The notes beneath the pieces are model-generated. The model saw only the letters and a list, made by a program, of their open reading frames with translations, was not told where the DNA came from and did no database searches. Below are positions 8,914 through 17,643 of a stretch of 64,000 nt of DNA, in pieces (position 1 is the stretch's first letter; every line of letters begins with the position of its first letter). Both the position numbers and the translations under genes were made by a program. The DNA is from Bacillus pumilus (GTDB taxonomy: Bacteria; Bacillota; Bacilli; Bacillales; Bacillaceae), in contig NZ_CP101833.1 in assembly GCF_024498355.1 (NCBI RefSeq), positions 3,577,001 to 3,641,000 on the forward strand, read 5' to 3'.

Positions 8914-9708
8914 TCATACGGCGCAAAGCGGTGTTGCTTTTTTCGGATCCGTATCATATAAATCAAAGCCGTCCCCCACAACATAGCCCTTCATTTCAAG
9001 CGTCTGCTGGACCGCCATACGGGCTAAATCCTTCATGTTGTTGTCTTGACTCAAGTGAGCTAAGTAAATGCGTGAGGTGGCATCCCCAATTACATCTGTC
9101 ATCGCAAGAGCGGCATCTTCATTCGATACATGTCCAACGTCGCTCAGGATTCTGCGCTTAATACTCCATGGGTATCGGCCCATTTGCAGCATACCGACAT
9201 CATGATTGCTCTCAAATACAAATGTATTGGCTGATTTAATAATTCCTTTCATGCGATCACTCACATAGCCTGTATCCGTCATGAGGGCAAGCTTTCGCCC
9301 TCCATAATGGAACACGTAAAACATAGGCTCTGCCGCATCATGTGACACGCCAAATGACTCGACATCAAGACCGCCAAAGGATTGAACCGTCTCCATATCA
9401 AAATGAAATTTCTGCTCGGTGTCAATCTTCCCAATATGAGATTCCATCGCCTTCCACGTTTTCGCATTTGCATAGACGGGAAGCTTGTACTTTCTTGCCA
9501 TGACACCAAGCCCCTTAATATGATCTGAGTGCTCGTGTGTCACAAAAATTCCGTCCAAGTCTTCAGGCTTTCGGTCGATTTGACCAAGCAGCTCGACCAT
9601 CTGCTTGCCGCTTAGGCCAGCATCCACCAAAAAGGCATGCTCGTCTGTTTCTAAATAAAAAGCGTTCCCCGTACTTCCGCTCGCTAGTACACTGAACTGC
9701 AAGCTCAT
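8914..9708 (-). CDS. walJ: WalJ (YycJ), metallo-beta-lactamase fold nuclease
   Basis: 264 residues with the metal-binding motif [10 protein letters not shown] (HxHxDH, about residues 56-65), a second His in the GVSHD segment (about residue 117) and an Asp in [10 protein letters not shown]. The family is an MBL-fold hydrolase with 5'-exonuclease activity proposed in DNA mismatch repair or coordination of division with replication. It is the fifth gene of walRKHIJ; the ATG at 9708 lies six bases from the walI stop. Length equals the B. subtilis protein (264). Secure by sequence and context. Confidence 0.96.
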   Translation of the reverse strand: MSLQFSVLASGSTGNAFYLETDEHAFLVDAGLSGKQMVELLGQIDRKPEDLDGIFVTHEHSDHIKGLGVMARKYKLPVYANAKTWKAMESHIGKIDTEQKFHFDMETVQSFGGLDVESFGVSHDAAEPMFYVFHYGGRKLALMTDTGYVSDRMKGIIKSANTFVFESNHDVGMLQMGRYPWSIKRRILSDVGHVSNEDAALAMTDVIGDATSRIYLAHLSQDNNMKDLARMAVQQTLEMKGYVVGDGFDLYDTDPKKATPLCAV

Positions 9709-9714
9709 GTTCTC

Positions 9715-10578
9715 TCACTCCATTGAAGATTTGTCATCTTTCTCTATATGATCAAGTGTTGAGCCGTCGATGGCATTGATCAAATATTCTTCCTCTGTCT
9801 TTTTCTTTGAACCAGCTGATTCGCCTTCAAGCTCCACTCTCCATACAGGAACCATGACCTGCGTGCTTGCACCTGGGTATTGCGTATAGTAGCCAAGTTC
9901 CACCTTGTTCACGGTCGTGTTTTGGCTCAGCATATTTTGCGTATATAAGTCCTTCACAGTTTCAAGCGCCGGGACAAGGGTTTCTTTTCTCACTTCATTA
10001 ATCGACGTCACCATCGACTGCTGATATGATACGACCTCGTTTTGATCGTTCAAATCTAATGTGATTTTTCCGATGGTTTCGGTGTCATCAAGGCCTTCTT
10101 GGAAGATGTATTTCCCTTTATACGTTTGGAAAAAGACGATTTTACCTGTCTCTTCATCAATACTCCACAGCTTATAATTCTTCCCATCCAGCAAACGCTG
10201 GTTCACAAGGTTCGTCGCTGCTGTTTTCATATCCTTTTTCGGCAATGCGACTGGTTTATTGAAGGTCATTTCAAGCAACGTGACAGGATCATCTTTGTCT
10301 GTTTTCGGGAATGTGCTTTTCGCCTTTTGATCAGCTAATCCGTCGACATCCTTTTTCGTATATTGCTTCTTTTCAGCTGTAATGCGGTATCCAATCTTCG
10401 CTTCATCTGATAGATTGCCATATTTGATTCCGTCTGCCTTCATTTCTTCCAGCGTATCCGTTTTTTCGATAATCGCAAAATGATCAGTCGATCGTTTTTC
10501 AAAGTATTGAAAACCTAGAAAGATATCGAGAACGAGAAAGGCTAGGATAAAGATCGTTTTGGTCTTATTCCACTCCAT
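9715..10578 (-). CDS. walI: WalI (YycI), regulator of WalK
   Basis: 287 residues with one N-terminal membrane segment (about 8-24, TIFILAFLVLDIFLGF) and an extracytoplasmic YycH/YycI-fold region. In B. subtilis WalH and WalI form a membrane complex with WalK and hold down its activity. The start at 10578 overlaps the end of walH by 14 bases, with GAGGGGAG ahead. No catalytic motif is expected. Slightly longer than the 280-residue B. subtilis protein, through a charged C-terminal tail. Confidence 0.96.
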   Translation of the reverse strand: MEWNKTKTIFILAFLVLDIFLGFQYFEKRSTDHFAIIEKTDTLEEMKADGIKYGNLSDEAKIGYRITAEKKQYTKKDVDGLADQKAKSTFPKTDKDDPVTLLEMTFNKPVALPKKDMKTAATNLVNQRLLDGKNYKLWSIDEETGKIVFFQTYKGKYIFQEGLDDTETIGKITLDLNDQNEVVSYQQSMVTSINEVRKETLVPALETVKDLYTQNMLSQNTTVNKVELGYYTQYPGASTQVMVPVWRVELEGESAGSKKKTEEEYLINAIDGSTLDHIEKDDKSSME

Positions 10579-11944
10579 TATTCTCGCTCCCCTCTGTCAG
10601 CAGATCATTCGATAGAATCACGGTTTTGCCGTTATATTTCATGCACCATACTGGCTCCAGCCAGACAAACATCGCTTGATCTTGATCTGATGCCGTTGTC
10701 GCAGCTTGATACGCAGGGAAAATCTGTTCAATTTTCTCCAGATCATCATATTTCGTCTGTTTGATGATCAGATTCTTCAGCTCTGTCCCATTCATCAGCT
10801 TGACCTGTTCACTCTGACTCGCTTTGTTGCCAAGAATGTAGTTTGGACGCTTGTAATTCAAGATGTCATCATTCGCCCATTGTACTTCCAGAGAGGTCAT
10901 ACCAAATGGATGCTTCGTACTATTGACGATTGGCAGACCATCCATAAACATATTGAAGGACAGCTGCTGGTTGCTGTTGATGCCAAAGTATTGATAGTCA
11001 TCAGTAAAGCTTCCCGTATCATTGAAATACTTCACGCTTCGCTTGATCAAATCCCCCGTTTGAAAAACAGTACTGGAATTGATATTGCGGTGCTGATATT
11101 GGATGCGGTGATCTTTTTGATTGGCTTCAAGACGACTTGTCCCATCTGTATACACCGTCCGGTTTAAATTAGATTCCTCACCGACAAGACTTGGGTCTGT
11201 AAACAAAGCGTCCTTGAATTTGGTTGTCTTAATCGTTTCGATAAAGAACATTTTTGCTTCAAGCTGCTTTTGCTTTCTCGGCAGGAGGAAATCTCTTTTA
11301 GAATTCTCTGAGAATGTATAAAGATCATAGCGCGGCATCTCGCTTTGAGCGGCTGCGATGCTGTCCATCAGATTACGATAGTTGGCGGACTCAATCGTCA
11401 GCTCAAGCACCGTTTCCTTGCTATATGAGACCAAATAGACTTTTTTATTGGCCTTATTCTGCTGGGCAAACGGCACAATCATCCGATCAAATGAGTTGTA
11501 TTCAATGGATTTATTCGGCCATTTAAACAGTGCTTGGAAAATATCAATCGGAATCGGATCATTGAACACAAGATCCAATGTCTTCCCCTGTCCTCCGCGT
11601 CCATAGAAGAAATTTTTAAATCTCTGCTCGGAATATTGGTCCGACACATCGGCAATCTCTTTGACATCCCACAGGCTCACATCATTCCAAAAGTTTTGGA
11701 AGAGTTCCTTTTGATCCACTTTGAAATGCTCTCCATTGGAATGGATGAACATCTCACGCGGCTTCACGACATCAATGAGACTTCGGGGCTCATCGCTTGA
11801 AATCTTCTTCGTTTCCACGACCTTTGTGCCGGCATCCGCCTGATCCTGCATGACGGGCTGGAACATCCAAATATTCCATGTAAACACAAGGCTGATCGCA
11901 ATTAGGATTGTCAATATTATGGTTTTAAAGGTCTCACGCTTCAT
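10565..11944 (-). CDS. walH: WalH (YycH), regulator of WalK
   Basis: 459 residues from the ATG at 11944, which lies within the final codons of walK (an 11-base overlap) and has GAGGATG upstream; the frame is open to 11968 but MKRETFKT is the family's N-terminus. One membrane helix (about residues 8-26) is followed by a large extracytoplasmic domain. Works with WalI to modulate the WalK kinase. Overlaps on both sides show tight translational coupling in the operon. Confidence 0.96.
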   Translation of the reverse strand: MKRETFKTIILTILIAISLVFTWNIWMFQPVMQDQADAGTKVVETKKISSDEPRSLIDVVKPREMFIHSNGEHFKVDQKELFQNFWNDVSLWDVKEIADVSDQYSEQRFKNFFYGRGGQGKTLDLVFNDPIPIDIFQALFKWPNKSIEYNSFDRMIVPFAQQNKANKKVYLVSYSKETVLELTIESANYRNLMDSIAAAQSEMPRYDLYTFSENSKRDFLLPRKQKQLEAKMFFIETIKTTKFKDALFTDPSLVGEESNLNRTVYTDGTSRLEANQKDHRIQYQHRNINSSTVFQTGDLIKRSVKYFNDTGSFTDDYQYFGINSNQQLSFNMFMDGLPIVNSTKHPFGMTSLEVQWANDDILNYKRPNYILGNKASQSEQVKLMNGTELKNLIIKQTKYDDLEKIEQIFPAYQAATTASDQDQAMFVWLEPVWCMKYNGKTVILSNDLLTEGSENNGVE

Positions 11945-13772
11945 CCCAATCATCCTCTTGTTCTTCATTGTACGGAAGGGTAAAGGTTACCGTTGTTCCT
12001 TTTCCTTCAATGCTGTCAGCCCAAATATCTCCGCCATGAGCCTGAACCATTTCTTTTGCAATCGCAAGTCCTAGGCCGGTACCGCCAAGCTTTCTTGTTC
12101 TCGCTTTATCCACTCGATAAAAACGTTCAAAGATTTTATCCATATCCTTCTTCGGAATACCGATTCCTTCATCTTTGACGCTGAATAACACAAGCCCTTC
12201 ATCCTCATCCAGATCGACTGTGAACGTAATATGTCCACCCTCTGGAGAATATTTCATGGCATTGGAAATGATGTTATCGAGCACCTGTGTGATTTTATCT
12301 TGATCAATTTCCACATATATTTCACGCTGCGGCAGATTGCGGATAAAATCGACATGCTGCTCCTTCGTCATTTCAAAACGATCAATGACGAGCGAGATAA
12401 ACCTGATAAAGTTCGTCCACTCACGGTTGAATTGATAGTCCTTGCTGTCGAATTTGGACAGCTGGAGCAGGTCGTTGACAAGCCTGATCATACGCTCTGT
12501 TTCATTTTGCGTGACACTGAGGAACCTTGGCGCAAGCTCTTTATCACCAATTGCACCTTCAGCTAATGCCTCAAGATAGCTTCGCATCGTCGTCAGCGGT
12601 GTACGCAGCTCATGCGATACGTTCGCTACGAATTCACGGCGTTCAGCATCAATTTTCTCTTGCTCTGTCACGTCATAAATGACAGCAATTAAGCCGTCGA
12701 TCTTCCCATGCTCTTTCTGAATGACTGAAAAATTGACACGCAAAACAGACAGCTGATCTTCGCGTTCAATTTCTATCAGCATGGAGTCTTGATTTTCAAC
12801 TAAATCTTCAAATGTATGGGTTTCCTCTAGGCCGAGCAATGACGTAATGGGCATCTCTAATGCTGTTTCACGTGAAACATTCAGAAGCTCTAATGCCGGG
12901 CTGTTTAATAGAATAATGGCACCGTTTTGATTCGTTGCAATGACACCATCCGTCATATATGCAATGACAGAAGAAAGCTTTTTCCGCTCACCCTCTGTCA
13001 TCAGCTGAGCTTCCTCCAGCTCTCTCGTCAGATGGTTAAAGGTCGTCGCTAGCTGACCGATCTCATCATGTCCATACTTTCGGACCTTTCTGGAAAAGTT
13101 CCCTTTGGCGAGCTCGATCGCTTGCTTTCTCATATCCGAAATTGGGTGTGTGATGGTTCTGAATATGAATATACCAAGTAGAGCAGTAATCCCAAGGGCA
13201 AGCAGCGTTCCCGTTGCCAAAATCGTATTAATGGTTCGCATTTGGTTAAAAACACTTTCCATGGAGGAGACCACATAAATGACACCAACGGTTTCTTGGT
13301 TTTCATTTTTCACGGCTGTCGCTGATATGCGGACTCGTTTATTCGATTCTGGGTCATAGAATTTTTTCTCGTAGTCTTTGCCAACCGCGAAAATACGGCT
13401 AATGATTTGATCTGTGATTTTTTTCCCGGCAATCTCTTGACTGCCATTATTCACAGAGGCAATGACCTCTCTGCTTTCGTCAATATAGCTGACTTCAGAA
13501 ATTTCATTAGACTCATCTTTGTTGTTAAAATCGTTTAAAATCTTTTGAGCATCCTCTTTTAATTCCGCCTTGCTTTTCGATGAATCCTGTTCTAGGTAAT
13601 ACGATAACGAGTAGATTCGCTGATTCAAGGAATTATCATAAGAATTAATTAAGGACTGCTCTAGCTGCTTCACAAAGTAGACGCCAATGATCTGCATGGC
13701 GACAATGATCAGCAGCACGTAGATTAAGGTCAATTTGAAGTGAATCGAGCGAAAAAAACCTACTTTATTCAT
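11934..13772 (-). CDS. walK: Cell-wall sensor histidine kinase WalK (YycG)
   Basis: 612 residues: membrane helix 1 (about 12-32), extracytoplasmic Cache-like loop (about 33-182), helix 2 (about 183-204), HAMP, PAS (starting near GVIATNQNGAII, about 270), PAC segment, HisKA with phospho-accepting His in VSHELRTPLTT (about 386), and HATPase with N box NAMKYSP, GIGIP and GTGLGLAIAK. Senses peptidoglycan turnover and phosphorylates WalR; essential in B. subtilis and of nearly the same length there (611). Its coding sequence carries a perfect parS palindrome at 12864-12879. Confidence 0.98.
   Translation of the reverse strand: MNKVGFFRSIHFKLTLIYVLLIIVAMQIIGVYFVKQLEQSLINSYDNSLNQRIYSLSYYLEQDSSKSKAELKEDAQKILNDFNNKDESNEISEVSYIDESREVIASVNNGSQEIAGKKITDQIISRIFAVGKDYEKKFYDPESNKRVRISATAVKNENQETVGVIYVVSSMESVFNQMRTINTILATGTLLALGITALLGIFIFRTITHPISDMRKQAIELAKGNFSRKVRKYGHDEIGQLATTFNHLTRELEEAQLMTEGERKKLSSVIAYMTDGVIATNQNGAIILLNSPALELLNVSRETALEMPITSLLGLEETHTFEDLVENQDSMLIEIEREDQLSVLRVNFSVIQKEHGKIDGLIAVIYDVTEQEKIDAERREFVANVSHELRTPLTTMRSYLEALAEGAIGDKELAPRFLSVTQNETERMIRLVNDLLQLSKFDSKDYQFNREWTNFIRFISLVIDRFEMTKEQHVDFIRNLPQREIYVEIDQDKITQVLDNIISNAMKYSPEGGHITFTVDLDEDEGLVLFSVKDEGIGIPKKDMDKIFERFYRVDKARTRKLGGTGLGLAIAKEMVQAHGGDIWADSIEGKGTTVTFTLPYNEEQEDDWDEA
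12864..12879. other. parS: parS site inside walK (perfect palindrome)
   Basis: TGTTTCACGTGAAACA is an exact 16-base palindrome and a full match to the Bacillus parS consensus. It codes for part of WalK between the PAS domain and the kinase core. Confidence 0.95.
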
Positions 13773-13779
13773 AAGAATC

Positions 13780-14487
13780 TTAGTCCTGCTCTGGGTTTCT
13801 TAAATAGTAGCCGACGCCTCGTCTTGTCACGATCCAGCTCGGGTGGCTAGGGTTGTCTTCAATTTTCTCACGAAGACGGCGCACTGTAACGTCTACTGTA
13901 CGGACATCTCCAAAGTAATCGTAGCCCCATACAGTTTGTAGTAAATGCTCACGTGTCATGACTTGTCCAATGTGCTTCGCTAAGTAATGAAGCAATTCGA
14001 ATTCACGGTGCGTCAACTCGATCGTTTCCTCACGCTTAGACACGACATACGCATCTGGGTAAATGACAAGTGATCCAATCTCGATATCATTTGATTCAGA
14101 TTCTTCCTCCGATTGCGGAGCAGCAGTCTGTCTTCTCAAATTCGCTTTCACACGTGCAAGCAGCTCGCGCGTGCTGAATGGCTTCGTCACATAATCATCC
14201 GCTCCAAGCTCAAGACCGATGACCTTATCAATTTCAGAGTCCTTCGCTGTAAGCATAATAATCGGCATGTCATATTTCTTTCTCACTTCACGGCATACTT
14301 CAACGCCATCTTTGTTCGGCAGCATAATGTCGAGCAGAATGATGTCCGGCTTCATTTCTTCTACCATTTCAAGGGCTTCATTTCCGTCATACGCACAATG
14401 AACCTCATAGCCCTCTTTTCTTAAGTTAAATTCCAATATATCCGCAATCGGTTTTTCATCATCTACGACAAGAATCTTTTTTTCCAT
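13780..14487 (-). CDS. walR: Response regulator WalR (YycF)
   Basis: 235 residues. Receiver domain with acidic pair VDDEKP (D9/D10), phospho-acceptor Asp in [11 protein letters not shown] (D53), TAKDS and DYVTKPF (K102 region), followed by an OmpR/PhoB winged helix (about 135-232) with [13 protein letters not shown] as recognition helix. Controls autolysins and cell-wall genes. The frame is open to 14514, but the ATG at 14487 has AGGAGG seven bases ahead and gives the [10 protein letters not shown] start of B. subtilis WalR. First gene of walRKHIJ. Confidence 0.98.
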   Translation of the reverse strand: MEKKILVVDDEKPIADILEFNLRKEGYEVHCAYDGNEALEMVEEMKPDIILLDIMLPNKDGVEVCREVRKKYDMPIIMLTAKDSEIDKVIGLELGADDYVTKPFSTRELLARVKANLRRQTAAPQSEEESESNDIEIGSLVIYPDAYVVSKREETIELTHREFELLHYLAKHIGQVMTREHLLQTVWGYDYFGDVRTVDVTVRRLREKIEDNPSHPSWIVTRRGVGYYLRNPEQD

Positions 14488-14514
14488 TATGATTTCCTCC
14501 TGCATTTTTAGCAT

Positions 14515-14837
14515 CTATGTCATTTCATTTTGCATGTCTCATCAGGCCTTTTTCGTTCGAGTAAAAAAGGCTCACTATCTATTATAACGTTTTACGAGGC
14601 AAAGATAAAAATAATAACGGCTTTCTTTTCTAGTGAACGTTGGATAGGAAGGACACGGCTCAAAAAAATTGATGACTTTTTCCTTTTTTATCGAAACTTT
14701 TCCAATCACCAAACGTCTATATACATGTAACGTCTTCTTCTTATGGAGCCGGGCCCTACCTAGGTCCGGCTTCTCCCTTTTTATGCCTTCTTTTCATAAA
14801 ATAAAAACGCACCTGCGATTGCAGATGCGTTTGGAAG
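14515..14837 (-). promoter_or_regulatory. Leader and promoter region of the wal operon
   Basis: The gap between walR and tRNA-Phe holds a TATAAT -10 on the minus strand (14586-14581; no convincing -35 seen). Downstream of it in the leader is a hairpin (14572-14544; arms AGCCTTTTTT and AAAAAGGCCT). Further right are a GC-rich hairpin (14746-14773, arms GAGCCGG/CCGGCTTC) of unknown role and the tRNA terminator. No open frame with a ribosome site is seen. Confidence 0.5.
14801..14832 (-). terminator. Terminator of the tRNA cluster
   Basis: On the minus strand AACGCATCTGC pairs with GCAGGTGCGTT around AATC, followed by TTTATTTT, six bases past tRNA-Phe. Confidence 0.9.
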
Positions 14838-14910
<73 letters not shown>

Positions 14911-14937
14911 ATCATCAAAAAGATGAATATGTATAAA

Positions 14938-15014
14938 TGGCGGTCCGGACGGGACTCGAACCCGCGACCTCCTGCGTGACAGGCAGGCATTCTAACCAAC
15001 TGAACTACCGGACC
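14938..15014 (-). tRNA. tRNA-Asp (GTC)
   Basis: 77 bases including an encoded CCA. Acceptor GGTCCGG/CCGGACC, anticodon GTC in the loop CTGTCAC, T arm GGTTCGAGTCC. Confidence 0.97.
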
Positions 15015-15095
15015 TCAGTAACTTGCCCGAAAAAGCAATCGTGGTGCTCTTTCAAGCAAGTGAGGAAAAATTAGCTTAACGCTAAAGTAAATCAA

Positions 15096-15167
15096 TGACC
15101 CGTACGGGATTCGAACCCGTGTTACCGCCGTGAAAGGGCGGTGTCTTAACCGCTTGACCAACGGGCC
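15096..15167 (-). tRNA. tRNA-Glu (TTC)
   Basis: 72 bases without encoded CCA. Acceptor GGCCCGT/ACGGGTC (one G-U pair), anticodon TTC in the loop CTTTCAC, T arm GGTTCGAATCC. Confidence 0.97.
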
Positions 15168-15173
15168 AATACA

Positions 15174-15249
15174 TGGTGAGCCATGAAGGACTCGAACCTT
15201 CGACCCTCTGATTAAAAGTCAGATGCTCTACCAACTGAGCTAATGGCTC
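15174..15249 (-). tRNA. tRNA-Lys (TTT)
   Basis: 76 bases with encoded CCA. Acceptor GAGCCAT/ATGGCTC, anticodon TTT in the loop CTTTTAA, T arm GGTTCGAGTCC. First gene of the cluster in transcription order. Confidence 0.97.
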
Positions 15250-15593
15250 TCGGTTTGTGAAAAGTGAATCTGAAGAAGCTGTATTGCGTCAAACCAATCG
15301 CTTTCAAAAAAGCTGGAACATCGCATCCTAACAAGTTTCAGAGACCTTTGCAACAACGAGATTTATAATATCATAGAGTCATTACATATGGCAATACGTT
15401 TTTCGACATTTTTTTAAAAAAAGTGTCGGATTTGATATCTCCTGTCAAATCGCCCATTTCTGCAATCGCCTTCAATTTTGATCCTTCTTTTCAATGGTCA
15501 CTGTTTATTCAAGCACATAGAAACGTTTTAGACCGTCTGAAAATGGTTATACAATAGACAAGTAACATTGTGATTGAAAAAGGAGGAAGCAGC
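15250..15593. promoter_or_regulatory. Divergent intergenic region: tRNA cluster and peroxiredoxin promoters
   Basis: No gene is seen here. On the plus strand GTTTTA (15525-15530), 14 bases and GGTTAT (15545-15550) resemble a SigB (general stress) promoter (GTTTAA/GGGTAT). TTTAGA, 17 bases and TACAAT overlap it and could serve SigA. The minus-strand promoter for the tRNAs was not pinned down. Confidence 0.5.
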
Positions 15594-16118
15594 ATGAGTT
15601 CATTCAAATTAGGAGATAAAATGCCCAATTTTTCACTGCCAACGGTGCAGGGAGAACACATTGATTTCTATAAACATTTAGAGGAGCATCAAAGCTGGCA
15701 CCTCATCATTTTCTTTAGAGGATCCTGGTGCCCAGTATGCGTAGAGGAATTAAAGGAGCTAGAAAAGCAGCAATCATACTTTCAAGACAAGGATATTCAC
15801 TTAATGGCGATTTCAACGGATAACCCTGAGAACTTGAAGGAATTTGCTGATAAAGAGGGACTTTCCTTCCCGATCATGTCTGACCAAGATCTCACATCAT
15901 TAAAAGCATATGAAGTCTTCTATCACGGGGAAGATGCTCCATATGAAGATCACGGGGTACACGGAGAACCCGCCTATTTCTTATTAAATGAAAAAGGGCA
16001 AGTGCTCTATCAGCAAAGACAAACAAGCCCATTTGGCAGACCGCATGCGAATGAATTGCGCAAAATTATCCAATACATTCGTAAAAATTTAAAAGGGCAA
16101 TATAAAAGCCTAAAATAA
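15594..16118 (+). CDS. Peroxiredoxin-like (AhpC/TSA) redoxin
   Basis: 174 residues from the ATG at 15594 (AGGAGG six to seven bases ahead; the frame is open from 15570). A thioredoxin-fold redoxin domain spans the whole protein. FFRGSWCPVCVEEL (around residue 50) supplies a CxxC in the place of the peroxidatic Cys region of AhpC/TSA enzymes; typical peroxiredoxins have PxxxT/SxxC, so thiol-disulfide activity is equally possible. The C-terminal region GEPAYFLLNEKGQVLYQQRQ is typical of the fold. Single gene, probably stress-induced given the SigB-like promoter. Cytoplasmic. No specific symbol is offered. Confidence 0.85.
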   Translation: MSSFKLGDKMPNFSLPTVQGEHIDFYKHLEEHQSWHLIIFFRGSWCPVCVEELKELEKQQSYFQDKDIHLMAISTDNPENLKEFADKEGLSFPIMSDQDLTSLKAYEVFYHGEDAPYEDHGVHGEPAYFLLNEKGQVLYQQRQTSPFGRPHANELRKIIQYIRKNLKGQYKSLK

Positions 16119-16121
16119 GAA

Positions 16122-16151
16122 AGAAGCTCTCGTAATGAGGGCTTCTTTTTT
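16122..16151. terminator. Terminator of the peroxiredoxin gene
   Basis: AGAAGCTCTC pairs with GAGGGCTTCT, followed by a T run. The inverted repeat can serve the convergent small gene as well. Confidence 0.8.
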
Positions 16152-16359
16152 ATGAATGTATTTTGTTGAATAGCCAGTCTGCCATAAAATAAACAAAGAG
16201 ACCCGCCATTAATATCACAAACGTGACAGGTGGTCGATCCTCTTGGATGAACGAATATAGCGCATGTCCACCTAATGCCAGAAGATAAAAGATAAACGCC
16301 GGCACAGCTGCTTTTTTTGCGTTTATTTGCTCCCTTTTCGTCATTTTCCTAAAAAACAT
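16150..16359 (-). CDS. Small membrane protein, unknown function
   Basis: 69 residues: a basic N-terminus (MFFRKMTKREQINAKKA) and two hydrophobic helices (about 18-36 and 44-62). AAAGGGAG stands eight bases before the ATG. It lies 13 bases after the DUF418 gene and on the same strand, so the two are probably co-transcribed. Not recognised; it could be an accessory subunit of its membrane neighbour. Confidence 0.7.
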   Translation of the reverse strand: MFFRKMTKREQINAKKAAVPAFIFYLLALGGHALYSFIQEDRPPVTFVILMAGLFVYFMADWLFNKIHS

Positions 16360-16372
16360 TGCGCCACTCCCT

Positions 16373-17506
16373 TTACGTTGCTTTCTTCATCGTCACCCGG
16401 CGAAGTGCCCGCGATCGGATATATTCCATTGGTCCAATCCGCCATACATTTAAGCAAAATGCTGAAATCGCTATTTGCAGAAGTGAAATGAGCAGCCATG
16501 CCAATACGATAAGGGGTGCATTGATTTGACCGCCAAGACCCAATCCCCAGCTATAAAAAAGAATCGAGCAGATGACATTTTGCAGGATGTAGCAGCTGAG
16601 CGCCATTTTCCCTACATATTCAAACCAAGTCCACATGAACCAAGATTCCGTAAGTGCCAAGAGCTTCGCAATGACAGCTATATAGAAGATAGAGAGGAAT
16701 GGTGAAAAGACGTAGCGCACCACGAATTCCACTATTTCATTCGGCACGAAGACGAGTGCATTCAGCGGCAGACCAATCCATAAACCGAATCGGAACAATG
16801 TTTTCCGAAGAGATTGTCCGCGTGTATTCGCATAAAAAACACCAGCTCTCATCATTCGAACACCTAATAAAAACAGAAATGTATTCATTGGAATGATAAA
16901 GATCGCTTCTTCACGGTACATGAAAAAGTACTGTAATCGTTCTTGAACCTGCGAGATCCATGTCTCTGGCAGCTGCTCCTCTAGCATTGGTTCACTGCTT
17001 TGATCATAGGATTCTGTCTCCATTTCAGAAAGGGAGAACACAATCAGAAATGACATGACTAGCAGGTGAATCAAACCAGAGAAGATCATGCCCTTTTTGA
17101 TGCGCCGGTCCCCTCCACGTACAATGAAAGCCACAAGTAAACCCGTGACGGCGTAACTCATGAGCACATCATATTCCATCACAAGGGCAAAATGAACAAA
17201 GCCTTCGATAAATAAAAATAAAAGAATCCATAAATATGTACCCGGCCAAGGTGTGTTTTTTCTTTTCGCCTGCTGGTACTTCAGCTCCAATCCAACACCA
17301 AACATGATGGTGAGCAGCGAGAGCATTTTGCCATAAACGAACATCGAAACAATGCTTTCAAGCAAACTGCCATTTTCATATTCATCTGCAATCTGATCTG
17401 TCGCAAAGGTATTCCCTGCATACGCAAAAAACCAAACGTTCGTCCCCAATGTGCCTAGTATGGCAAAGCCTCGTAAAATATCTAATAATCGTATTCTTTC
17501 TTTCAC
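16373..17506 (-). CDS. DUF418 family membrane protein (YeiB-like)
   Basis: 377 residues with about nine hydrophobic segments. The N-terminus MKERIRLLDILRGFAILGTLGTN is the hallmark of the DUF418/YeiB family, related to membrane acyltransferase-like proteins of the HGSNAT/OpgC kind, and the C-terminal part (CYILQNVICSILFYSWGLGL onward) is the DUF418 domain proper. B. subtilis has relatives (YxaH, YrkO). Function is unknown. The GTG start at 17506 has GAAGGAG seven bases ahead. Followed by a small membrane protein. Confidence 0.85.
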   Translation of the reverse strand: MKERIRLLDILRGFAILGTLGTNVWFFAYAGNTFATDQIADEYENGSLLESIVSMFVYGKMLSLLTIMFGVGLELKYQQAKRKNTPWPGTYLWILLFLFIEGFVHFALVMEYDVLMSYAVTGLLVAFIVRGGDRRIKKGMIFSGLIHLLVMSFLIVFSLSEMETESYDQSSEPMLEEQLPETWISQVQERLQYFFMYREEAIFIIPMNTFLFLLGVRMMRAGVFYANTRGQSLRKTLFRFGLWIGLPLNALVFVPNEIVEFVVRYVFSPFLSIFYIAVIAKLLALTESWFMWTWFEYVGKMALSCYILQNVICSILFYSWGLGLGGQINAPLIVLAWLLISLLQIAISAFCLNVWRIGPMEYIRSRALRRVTMKKAT

Positions 17507-17590
17507 TTGAACGCTCCTTCCCTTTATACAGTTATCATATTTTGGTAATGCCGGGAAGTCCGTTCTATTGAATTTAAGGAATATTTAAAC

Positions 17591-17630
17591 AAAAAAAACA
17601 CCAGTAAAATGTGTGATTTTACTGGTGTCT
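17591..17630 (-). terminator. Terminator of purA
   Basis: A 13-bp perfect stem (ACACCAGTAAAAT and its complement) around GTGTG with a run of T on the minus strand, 14 bases past the purA stop. Confidence 0.92.
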
Positions 17631-17643
17631 GATCTGTCTATAC

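Noticed and set aside
14746..14773. GC-rich hairpin considered as a plus-strand terminator
   Set aside because: There is no plus-strand gene upstream of it, and on the minus strand it lacks a T run. Kept only as an unexplained hairpin.
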